Notes under the pieces: generated by a model | Told to the model about the DNA's origin: nothing | Databases searched by the model: none | Seen by the model: the letters and a program-made list of their open reading frames with translations, nothing else | Assembly (NCBI GenBank): GCA_041581935.1 | Contig: JBFICP010000115.1 | Span: forward strand, 1 to 9,659 | DNA: 9,659 nucleotides | Origin: JAABYT01 sp041581935 | GTDB taxonomy: Bacteria; Pseudomonadota; Gammaproteobacteria; HK1 | Direction: 5' to 3' | Made by a program: the position numbers and the translations under genes | Part shown: piece after piece, positions 1 through 5,606 of the stretch | Layout of the letters: each line of letters begins with the position of its first letter | Numbering within the stretch: position 1 is the first letter of the stretch

Positions 1-161
1 CAAGGACAGTACCCTGACGTGATCATGATTTGCACTTGTGCGGGCCGTTTGCGCGCCGCCGACCGCTTTCCGCGACCCCCCACGACCTGTGGTGATTCCC
101 ACAGTTCGCGACGCCCGGGTATTGCATTCTGCGCGGCAACTTGAATCACGGGTCAAGACCG

Positions 162-377
162 ATGGCAAAACGAGAAAACCAGACCTCCAGCACCGAATCC
201 GGTGAATGGGACGTGGAGAAACGGGTCTACGATGCGCTCACCAGCGGCGGGGTCGTGCACCGCCGAGAGATGGAGCTGTGCAGAGAGCTGGCAGCGCTCG
301 CCGCCAGCATGTATCGGCGCCGGACCCTGAGTGATGCCGATATCGACGAGATGCTGCACACGGCCAGCCAGGACTGA
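162..377 (+). CDS. Small hypothetical protein, 71 aa, predicted all-helical
   Basis: I do not recognise this protein. From the ATG at 162 it gives 71 residues, polar and charged, with an amphipathic helical stretch (about residues 17-53, rich in Arg, Glu, Leu and Ala) and a short acidic C-terminal helix. It has one Cys and no signal peptide or membrane segment. The codons strongly favour G or C at the third position, like the neighbouring genes, which supports real coding. A TTG at 141 in the same frame would add seven residues. Neither start has a good Shine-Dalgarno sequence, and I chose the ATG because the extension looks non-native. It converges on relA with 3 bases between stop codons, so the two transcripts probably overlap. 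No function is proposed. Confidence 0.55.
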   Translation: MAKRENQTSSTESGEWDVEKRVYDALTSGGVVHRREMELCRELAALAASMYRRRTLSDADIDEMLHTASQD

Positions 378-380
378 CGG

Positions 381-2525
381 TTAGCCTGCGCGGCGCACCT
401 CGACGACATTGGCGAGATGGCTCAGCCGATCCATGACCCGGCTGAGCTCGGCCAGATCCGTCACCTCGACGGTGAGCCGCACGTGCGCCATCTGCTCGCG
501 CGCGTGGATCTCCGACGTCAACGCGGCGACGTTCACGCTCTCATTGGCGAGCACGGTGGTCACGTCTCGGAGCAACCCGGCGCGATCATAGGCGAGCAGC
601 TGAATCGCGACCGGATAGGTATCCTTTCCGGACTCCTCCCATGCGACGTCTATGACGCGGGCGCGGTCGGCGACACCGAGCCGCAGCACGTTGGCGCAGT
701 CACTGCGGTGAACGCTGACTCCCCGACCTTTGGTGATGAATCCGACAATCGGCTCCGGCGGCACCGGCTTGCAGCAGCGGGCGATCTGCGTGAGCAGATT
801 GCCGACACCGCTGATACGTACGTCGCCGTCACGGCGCCGCGCCCGCGGCGGGCGCGGCTTGGGTAGCGGCGCAAGGGGCTTGTCCGGCAACTCTTCCTGC
901 AGCGCGCTGGCGAGCTGACCGGGACTTACGTCGCCGCGACCGATGCCGGCGAGTAGATCGTCGAACCGCTTGTAGTTGAAGCGCGCCACGAGCTTGGCAC
1001 GGTCCGGCTCGATGACAGCGAAGCGCTTCAGCTCGCGTGTGAATATCTCGTGCCCCTGGGCAAGGTTCTCATTGTAGTTCTGCTGGCGAAACCAGTGCCT
1101 GACCTTGGCCCGCGCCCGCGCCGTCTTGAGGTAACCGAGATTGGGATTGAGCCAATCTCGGCTGGGGGCCGCGTTGCGGGTGGTGAGAATTTCCACCTGA
1201 TCGCCGGATTTCAGCTCGTGGGTGAGCTGCACCATGGCGCCGTTGACCTTGGCACCCCGGCACCGGTGTCCTACATCGGTGTGAACCTGGTAGGCGAAAT
1301 CCAGCGGTGTCGCGCCCTGGGGTAGATCGTGAATCTGCCCGCGCGGAGTCACCACGTACACACGGTCGCCGAGAAGCTCGGTGTTGAGCTGATCGAGCAG
1401 ATCGTCGCCGTCACCGCCGTGCTCCTGCCAGGTCAGCACCTGCCGAAGCCAGTCCACCTTCGCTTCGAGATCGGCATCCTTGTGCCGTTCGCCGGTCTTG
1501 TAGCGCCAGTGGGCGGCGACACCGAACTCGGCGTGGGCGTGCATCTCGTGGGTGCGGATCTGAACCTCCAGCGTGCTTCCGGACGGACCGATGACCGCCG
1601 TGTGCAACGATTGGTAGCGATTGGGCTTGGGGTTGGTGATGTAGTCGTCAAACTCCTTCGGAATGTGCGTCCACAGCCCGTGCACGACGCCGAGCGCCGA
1701 GTAGCAGTCGCCGACGTCGTCGACCAGCACGCGTACGGCGCGCAGATCGAATACCTGTTCGAAGCCGAGCTGCTTGTCGCGCATTTTTCGCCAGATGCTG
1801 TAGATGTGCTTGGGACGGCCGCTCACCCGGGCATCGATTCCCGCGTCCGCGAGCTCTTCGGAAAGCCGTGCCACCACCTCTTCGATAAAGCGCTCCCGCT
1901 CGTCGCGGCGGGCCTGGAGTTGCCGGGCGAGTTGCTGGTAGGTCTCCGGCTCGAGCTCTCGCAGGGCGAGATCCTCCAGCTCCCATTTGAAACGGCGTAT
2001 GCCGAGTCGACCGGCGAGTGGCGCATAAACGTCGAGGCTTGCGCGCGCGGTGTCGGCACGTCGCTCGGAGGCGAGCTCGCGAATTCTGCGCAGGCGCACC
2101 AGGCATTCGGCGAGCTTGACGAGCACCACGCGGACATCCTCGACCATGGCAAGCAAAAGATTCTTGACCCGGTCGAGCTGCTTTCGATCCTTGCCCGCGG
2201 AGGTGGTGGCATGGCGGTACTCGTCGATGGCATCCATTTTCCGGAGGCCCTCGACAATGCGCGCGATGGACGGACCGTACTCGTCGCGGATGTTCGACGG
2301 CGGTGTTGAAGAGAGCTGCTCGCGGGTGTGCAGAATGGCGGCAGCGACGCTCTCGTGATCGAGACGTAGCTCGCCGAGCAGCTCGGCTACCGCGCGCGCA
2401 TGGCGCAGCCCGTCGTCTTCCGGCGCGTCGATGGCCTGCTCGATGACTGCCGCCTGATGCGATGCGTAGTCGCGCAGAAAAGGCTGCGGCGCGGCTCCGG
2501 GCAATGGTGTGTTTTCGCTCGCCAT
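381..2525 (-). CDS. relA: RelA, ribosome-associated (p)ppGpp synthetase I
   Basis: RelA transfers pyrophosphate from ATP to GTP or GDP when uncharged tRNA sits in the ribosomal A site, starting the stringent response. The 714 residues follow the long-RSH order: a degenerate HD domain (about 40-150) without the catalytic His-Asp pair of hydrolases, the synthetase domain (about 235-345, with GRPKHIYSIWRKM, EFDD at 291-294 and YQSLHT), TGS (about 388-448), a helical region, a zinc-finger/RIS segment with CC at 584-585 (570-615), and a C-terminal ACT domain (about 637-712). EFDD, in place of RxKD, together with the dead HD domain marks it as monofunctional RelA rather than SpoT/Rel. An AGGA lies about 8 bases before the ATG. 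It is the last gene of the minus-strand row, 37 bases after zur with no terminator between, so read-through from the zinc operon is plausible. The stop is TAA. Confidence 0.95.
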   Translation of the reverse strand: MASENTPLPGAAPQPFLRDYASHQAAVIEQAIDAPEDDGLRHARAVAELLGELRLDHESVAAAILHTREQLSSTPPSNIRDEYGPSIARIVEGLRKMDAIDEYRHATTSAGKDRKQLDRVKNLLLAMVEDVRVVLVKLAECLVRLRRIRELASERRADTARASLDVYAPLAGRLGIRRFKWELEDLALRELEPETYQQLARQLQARRDERERFIEEVVARLSEELADAGIDARVSGRPKHIYSIWRKMRDKQLGFEQVFDLRAVRVLVDDVGDCYSALGVVHGLWTHIPKEFDDYITNPKPNRYQSLHTAVIGPSGSTLEVQIRTHEMHAHAEFGVAAHWRYKTGERHKDADLEAKVDWLRQVLTWQEHGGDGDDLLDQLNTELLGDRVYVVTPRGQIHDLPQGATPLDFAYQVHTDVGHRCRGAKVNGAMVQLTHELKSGDQVEILTTRNAAPSRDWLNPNLGYLKTARARAKVRHWFRQQNYNENLAQGHEIFTRELKRFAVIEPDRAKLVARFNYKRFDDLLAGIGRGDVSPGQLASALQEELPDKPLAPLPKPRPPRARRRDGDVRISGVGNLLTQIARCCKPVPPEPIVGFITKGRGVSVHRSDCANVLRLGVADRARVIDVAWEESGKDTYPVAIQLLAYDRAGLLRDVTTVLANESVNVAALTSEIHAREQMAHVRLTVEVTDLAELSRVMDRLSHLANVVEVRRAG

Positions 2526-2562
2526 GGCGGGGATCCTACCAGGGAGCTCGAGTCGCCATCAG

Positions 2563-3054
2563 TCAGCGACACTCGGGGCAGATGCCTGTGATTTCAACGG
2601 TATGCCGATCGACGTCGAAGCCATGAGCCGTGGCGCTGCGGGTGATGGCGCGCTCGACACCGCCGTCATTGAGCTCCGCCGCGTTGCCGCAGGACTCGCA
2701 GATGAGAAACTGCCCCGAGCCCGTGTGCCCTGGTCGTTTGCAGCCGACGAAGGCGTTCAGAGATGACAAGCGGTGCACCAGTCCCTGCTCGAGAAGAAAT
2801 TCCAGGGTCCGATACACCGTCGGCGGCGCCGCGCTGCGCCCCTCTGCCGCCAGCACCGCGAGCATGTCGTAGGCTCCGAGTGGCTTGTGGCTCTGCCAGA
2901 CAATTTCCAGCACCCGGGCGCGCAGTGGCGTCAGGCGTGCGCCGCGCTCACGACACAGGCGCGCGGCCTGAGCCAGCGCGGCCGATACGCAGTGCAGGTG
3001 ATCATGATCGCGGCCGGGAAACACGCCTTCGGGCGAGCGACTGTCTTCGTTCAT
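2563..3054 (-). CDS. zur: Zur, zinc-responsive Fur-family repressor
   Basis: This 163-residue Fur-family protein represses zinc-uptake genes when zinc is sufficient. The N-terminal winged helix (about 25-95) includes RLTPLRARVLE and the recognition helix region PPTVYRTLEFLLEQGLVH, which is the Zur version of the family signature. The dimerisation domain carries a structural zinc site of two CxxC pairs (C119/C122 and C159/C162). Candidate sensing-site ligands are H94, C105, H110 and E127, in the same order as in E. coli Zur. The N-terminal tail is His/Asp-rich (HDHLHC). The start ATG overlaps the znuB stop as ATGA (3051-3054), indicating translational coupling; the frame stays open further upstream, but that stretch lies within znuB. 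Being third in znuC-znuB-zur means it probably represses its own synthesis through the Zur box before znuC. Fur and PerR are less likely because of the sequence match and the context. Confidence 0.92.
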   Translation of the reverse strand: MNEDSRSPEGVFPGRDHDHLHCVSAALAQAARLCRERGARLTPLRARVLEIVWQSHKPLGAYDMLAVLAAEGRSAAPPTVYRTLEFLLEQGLVHRLSSLNAFVGCKRPGHTGSGQFLICESCGNAAELNDGGVERAITRSATAHGFDVDRHTVEITGICPECR

Positions 3055-3881
3055 CGTCCCGCGCTCCGCGTATGGGGATGGATGGAGAGCGGCCGGGCAC
3101 GCGGCATTGCCTGGCTGATGGCAAAGAACAGCGCCGCCGTCACCACGACCAGCGGGCCCGAGGGGAGATCCCAGTGAAGTGACGCATACAGGCCGATGAC
3201 GACCGACAGCACGCCGATGACCATGGCCAAGATCGCCATTTGCTCGGGCGTCGTCGACAGGCGCCGGGCGGCGGCCGCGGGAATAATAATGAGTGACAGA
3301 ATCAGCAGCATGCCCACGATCTTCATACCGATAGCAACCACACCGGCGACCATCAGCACGAATGCGAGACGCACGCCGGTCACGGGCACGCCCTCGACCG
3401 CGGCGAGATCCTCGTCCACGGTGATTGACAGAAGGCTGCGCCAAAGTAGCGCGATGCCGGCCAGGGTGATGACGGCGAGCACGACGATGACGGCGAGATC
3501 GGTATCGGTGACCGCCAGGATGTCACCGAACAGATAGCCCATGAGATCGACCCGCAGGGTGGTGAGAAAGGCCACCACCACGAGCCCCGCCGCCAGCGCC
3601 ACGTGCGCGAGAACCCCCAGCAGCGTATCGGTGGGCAGCCGGTGCTGACGTTCGAGGAGCACGAACAGCACGGCCAGAACGGCGCACAAAGCGACGACGC
3701 CGATGCTCAGATCGATGCCGAGAAGAAAGCCGAGCGCCACGCCGAGCAACGCTGAGTGGGCGAGGGCGGCGCCGAAGTAGACCATGCGACGCCAAACGAT
3801 GAAGCAACCGATCGGTCCGGCGGCGAGTGCCACCCCGGTTCCGCCGAGCAACGCGCGCAAGAAGAAGTCCTCCATCAGCAT
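3051..3881 (-). CDS. znuB: ZnuB, zinc ABC transporter permease (ABC-3 family)
   Basis: This is the inner-membrane permease of the high-affinity zinc importer, working with ZnuC and a periplasmic ZnuA. The 276 residues form roughly eight or nine hydrophobic segments (about 9-30, 35-55, 57-76, 87-107, 127-147, 170-205, 215-235 and 242-258). ABC-3 family marks are the segment with YFGAALAHSALLGVALG, the DLMGYLFGD loop (112-120) and the cytoplasmic EDLAAVEGVPV stretch (157-167), the likely contact with the ATPase. The first ATG (3881) overlaps znuC by 7 bases. A second ATG two codons later overlaps the znuC stop as TGATG and would give MEDFFLRALL, which looks like many family N termini, so the true start could be 3875. 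Manganese or iron ABC-3 permeases are the alternative, but adjacent zur and the Zur box favour zinc. Confidence 0.94.
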   Translation of the reverse strand: MLMEDFFLRALLGGTGVALAAGPIGCFIVWRRMVYFGAALAHSALLGVALGFLLGIDLSIGVVALCAVLAVLFVLLERQHRLPTDTLLGVLAHVALAAGLVVVAFLTTLRVDLMGYLFGDILAVTDTDLAVIVVLAVITLAGIALLWRSLLSITVDEDLAAVEGVPVTGVRLAFVLMVAGVVAIGMKIVGMLLILSLIIIPAAAARRLSTTPEQMAILAMVIGVLSVVIGLYASLHWDLPSGPLVVVTAALFFAISQAMPRARPLSIHPHTRSAGR

Positions 3882-4717
3882 TCGGCGGCGCGGCCGCGCG
3901 CCCGTTCTGCGGTCGCAGACGGCGAGGCGGTGGGCGCCGCGATCCCCTCGAGCGGAATCGGCTCGCCCGCCACGTCGTGCTGGTGGTCATGATCGTGGGC
4001 GTACACCGCCAGCACGTCGGCGACGTGACGACCGAACAGCGCCACGAATTCGGGATGCCGGGTGACCGATTCAGGGTGACCGGTGCAGCATACGTGATGG
4101 TTGATGCACACCACCCGATCGGTGGCGGCCATGACCACGTGCAGATCGTGGGAAACGAGCAGCACGCCGCAGGCGTAGCGGTCGCGAATTTCGGCAATCA
4201 GCCGGTAGAGCTCGGACTGCCCGGCCACGTCGACCCCGGCCAGGGGCTCGTCGAGCACCAGCAGATCGGGTTTGCGCAGGAGCGCCCGCGCCAGCAGCAC
4301 CCGATGCAGCTCGCCGCCGCTGATGTCGGCCATCGGACTGTCGAGCACGTCGGCCACCCCGACCTCGGCGAGCAGTGCCGCGAGGCGCTTGCGGGGCGAA
4401 CGTGCTCCGAGGGTCAGGAAGCGCGCCACGCTCAGCGGCAACGTGGCATCCGGATGCAGGTGCTGGGGGGAGTAGCCGATGCGCAGGCCGGGTTGGCGGA
4501 CGATGCGTCCCCCCTGGGGAGTGATGAGTCCGAGCAACGCGCGCACCAGGGTCGACTTGCCCGCGCCGTTGAGGCCCACGACAGTGACGATTTCCCCGCG
4601 GGCGACGTGCAGGTCGACGCGGTCAAGAATCGTGCGATCGCGAAAATACACGCTCACATCACGGGCCTCGATGAGAGGGCCGGTGTCGCCGCCTGGGCCG
4701 TGATTCGGGTGAGTCAT
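3875..4717 (-). CDS. znuC: ZnuC, zinc ABC transporter ATP-binding protein
   Basis: This is the cytoplasmic ATPase of the zinc importer. The 280 residues show every ABC motif in order: Walker A GLNGAGKS (48-55), Q-loop Gln85 in YSPQH, signature ISGGE (132-136), Walker B LLVLDEP (152-158) and the H-loop His190 (SHD). The C-terminal tail has a His/Asp cluster (HDHDHQHD, 241-248), common in zinc-transport proteins, followed by a low-complexity Ala/Pro/Arg tail of about 30 residues. It is the first gene of znuC-znuB-zur. Its ATG lies 16 bases from the end of the Zur box, so bound Zur would cover the promoter or transcription start. The Shine-Dalgarno is weak (GGAAAA about 5 bases before the ATG). 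In E. coli znuA is divergent from znuC; here a small FmdB-like gene holds that position and no znuA is present in the window. Confidence 0.95.
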   Translation of the reverse strand: MTHPNHGPGGDTGPLIEARDVSVYFRDRTILDRVDLHVARGEIVTVVGLNGAGKSTLVRALLGLITPQGGRIVRQPGLRIGYSPQHLHPDATLPLSVARFLTLGARSPRKRLAALLAEVGVADVLDSPMADISGGELHRVLLARALLRKPDLLVLDEPLAGVDVAGQSELYRLIAEIRDRYACGVLLVSHDLHVVMAATDRVVCINHHVCCTGHPESVTRHPEFVALFGRHVADVLAVYAHDHDHQHDVAGEPIPLEGIAAPTASPSATAERARGRAAEC

Positions 4718-4733
4718 GGGCTTTTCCGGAAAA

Positions 4734-4752
4734 AATGTTACTTTATAACATT
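4734..4752. promoter_or_regulatory. Zur box (zinc repressor operator)
   Basis: AATGTTACTTTATAACATT is a 19-base palindrome with seven matching bases in each arm (AATGTTA/TAACATT). It fits the gammaproteobacterial Zur operator as I recall it, ATGTTATA-N-TATAACAT. It sits in an AT-rich island within otherwise GC-rich DNA, 16 bases upstream of znuC and 76 bases upstream of the divergent FmdB-like gene. It contains a possible -10 element in each direction (TATAAA on the minus strand, TATAAC on the plus strand), so Zur binding should block znuC-znuB-zur and could also control the plus-strand gene. The position and the zur gene in the same operon make autoregulation likely. Confidence 0.88.
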
Positions 4753-4828
4753 ATTGCTCTGGCGGCGCCCGGCCGATGGCCGCGCGCGGCGCTGGACGGC
4801 ACGTGGGCGCGTGCATAAGCTCAGTGGC

Positions 4829-5170
4829 ATGCCGGTGTACGAATACCATTGCGACGCCAACGGGCGCACCGTCGAGGTGGTCCATCCGATGGACGCCCTG
4901 CTCAGCATCTGGGGCGAAGTCTGCTACGTGGCCCAGATCCCGCTCGGTGAGACCGATCCCGGGGCTCCGGTTCGGCGGGTGATCACGTCACCGCCCGCCG
5001 GACACGTCGCGGTGGGCAACAGCACCCTGAAGGAACAGGGCTTCACCAAGCTCGTCAAGCGCGACGAAGGGGTCTACGAGAACGTCACCGCAACCGGCGA
5101 CGAGGCACGTTACATGAAGGCGGGTGATCCGGACACGCTGCCCCATCTGGACAAGAAAATCGGCGACTGA
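4829..5170 (+). CDS. FmdB-like small protein with degenerate zinc ribbon
   Basis: The 113-residue protein starts MPVYEYHCD, the hallmark N terminus of FmdB-family zinc-ribbon proteins (MPxYEYxC). The usual family pattern is two CxxC knuckles. Here only Cys8 and Cys32 remain, and the expected partners are Asn11 (CDAN) and Ala35 (CYVA), so a normal tetra-cysteine zinc site cannot form. The stretch RRVITSPP (49-56) resembles the KRLISxP region that follows the ribbon in the family. The rest (57-113) is hydrophilic and ends in a Lys/Asp-rich tail. No signal peptide or membrane segment is seen. The start has only a weak Shine-Dalgarno; upstream the frame is open but lies across znuC and the operator. 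FmdB was named as a regulator of formamidase genes, but the molecular role of most members is unknown. I recall similar degenerate members being common in Proteobacteria. The shared Zur box is the main functional clue. Confidence 0.72.
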   Translation: MPVYEYHCDANGRTVEVVHPMDALLSIWGEVCYVAQIPLGETDPGAPVRRVITSPPAGHVAVGNSTLKEQGFTKLVKRDEGVYENVTATGDEARYMKAGDPDTLPHLDKKIGD

Positions 5171-5210
5171 GCGAGTTTCGGCCCATCGCTCAGGAGCGAG
5201 CTTGCTCCTT
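5168..5210 (+). terminator. Possible weak terminator: two overlapping hairpins
   Basis: Directly at the stop of the FmdB-like gene, TGAGCGA (5168-5174) pairs perfectly with TCGCTCA (5186-5192). It is followed by a second hairpin, AGGAGC (5192-5197) with GCTCCT (5204-5209). The two share base 5192. Only TT follows the second stem, so intrinsic termination would be weak. The AGGAGCGAGCTTGCTC core resembles a short intergenic repeat common in pseudomonads, from memory, so this may be a repeat remnant rather than a dedicated terminator. Confidence 0.3.
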
Positions 5211-5216
5211 AAGGCG

Positions 5217-5244
5217 TTGCGTTCGCGCGCCGGTGCACTAGAAT
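5217..5244 (+). promoter_or_regulatory. Predicted sigma70-type promoter for the ileS leader
   Basis: TTGCGT (5217-5222) and TAGAAT (5239-5244) are separated by 16 bases and each matches the sigma70 consensus at four or five of six positions. Transcription would begin near 5251, just upstream of T-box Stem I, giving a leader of about 350 bases before ileS. The placement relative to the riboswitch is the main support. Confidence 0.6.
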
Positions 5245-5250
5245 CCCGAT

Positions 5251-5509
5251 ACTTCGAAGGCGTAGATAGGGCCGAGTAGCCGGGCCATTGCGTCCGCGAG
5301 CGATCGGGAGACGGTGTGAGCCCCGAGGCGCAACCCGGCGAACATCCCCCTGGAGCCGCTGACCGAACGAGGGTGACCTCCAGTAGATTCAGCCGCCTGG
5401 CCCCCGACACCGGGCCGGAGTGATGCGCGAGCGCGCGCGTGACTCAACGAGACCGCCGGTCGCGAGACCGCGGTGAAGCCGGGTGGTACCGCGACCCCGA
5501 TCGCCCCGG
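5251..5509 (+). promoter_or_regulatory. T-box riboswitch sensing tRNA-Ile (ileS leader)
   Basis: All core parts of a transcriptional T-box can be read. Stem I has an AGTA motif (5275-5278), a GCCGGG/CCCGGC helix (5279-5284 with 5334-5339) and a specifier loop GAAC-ATC (5340-5346) whose AUC is an Ile codon, followed by CTGGAG as in the family consensus. Its distal part carries AGCGA and GGTGTGAGCC, typical of the tRNA-elbow-binding modules. AGTAGATTCAGCCG (5382-5395) resembles the conserved Stem II region. Stem III (5452-5474) has a GCGA tetraloop. The T-box sequence AAGCCGGGTGGTACCGCG (5476-5493) is an exact match to AANNNGGGTGGNACCGCG. Antiterminator: CCGGG (5479-5483) with CCCGG (5505-5509), a 7-base bulge TGGTACC, and GCG (5491-5493) with CGC (5502-5504). 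The bulge UGGU can pair with ACCA, fitting the A73 discriminator of tRNA-Ile. Uncharged tRNA-Ile should stabilise the antiterminator and switch on ileS. Confidence 0.92.
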
Positions 5510-5587
5510 AGAGAGAAAATGGGGACGCACTTATTCTGCGTCGGAAATAAGTGCGTCCCCATTTTCTCTCTCCGGGGCGTTTTATTT
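5502..5587 (+). terminator. T-box expression-platform terminator
   Basis: A perfect 34-bp stem (5502-5535 with 5546-5579, 10-base loop) is followed by TTTTATTT (5580-5587). Its basal strand CGCCCCGG (5502-5509) is exactly the 3' strand of the T-box antiterminator, so the two structures exclude each other, as expected for transcriptional T-boxes. A base of CGCCCC...GGGGCG plus a T-rich tract is typical of Firmicutes T-box terminators. The stem is far longer than usual, apparently because a palindromic element sits at its tip. Confidence 0.88.
5510..5571. repeat. Perfect palindromic (REP-like) element nested in the T-box terminator
   Basis: Above the basal CGCCCCGG/CCGGGGCG helix, the arms continue without a mismatch as AGAGAGAAAATGGGGACGCA and onward into CTTATT, around the 10-base loop CTGCGTCGGA (5536-5545). 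Stem length and perfection exceed what termination needs. The AAATGGGGACGCACTTATT core resembles, from memory, a dispersed palindromic repeat of proteobacterial genomes of the kind moved by REP-associated transposases. The exact insertion borders cannot be set, because the surrounding bases extend the same palindrome. Confidence 0.55.
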
Positions 5588-5595
5588 CGCTGGGT

Positions 5596-5599
5596 GGAG
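5596..5599 (+). promoter_or_regulatory. Shine-Dalgarno of ileS
   Basis: GGAG lies 7 bases before the ATG at 5607. It decides the start: the same frame is open back to 5439, but that part crosses the T-box and terminator and has no ribosome-binding site. The site lies just beyond the terminator T-tract and is not sequestered in any strong helix I can see, which supports transcriptional rather than translational control. Confidence 0.8.
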
Positions 5600-5606
5600 A
5601 CCAACG

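Noticed and set aside
87..104. CTGTGG/CCACAG hairpin in the first 140 bases
   Set aside because: Only 6 bp with no T-tract and no clear relation to a gene; likely chance.
1329..2309. Plus-strand open frame of 326 codons inside relA
   Set aside because: It is the antisense shadow of the RelA synthetase and HD regions, caused by high GC and few stops.
2076..2410. (p)ppGpp hydrolase activity of the relA product
   Set aside because: The HD-domain region lacks the catalytic His-Asp pair and the EFDD motif marks the monofunctional synthetase.
3055..3444. Upstream extension of the zur frame
   Set aside because: It lies within znuB in another frame. The ATGA overlap at 3051-3054 and the Fur-family length support the start at 3054.
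3827..4828. Upstream part of the open frame leading into the FmdB-like gene
   Set aside because: It is antisense to znuB and znuC and crosses the Zur box; the family N terminus MPVYEYHC fixes the start at 4829.
5399..5440. GC-rich hairpins (GGCCC/GGGCC and GCGCG repeats) as separate elements
   Set aside because: They lie between Stem I and Stem III of the T-box and are best read as part of its Stem II region.
5439..5606. A 56-codon in-frame N-terminal extension of ileS
   Set aside because: It runs through the T-box sequence and terminator hairpin, has no ribosome-binding site, and the family N terminus begins at the ATG at 5607 with GGAG 7 bases upstream.
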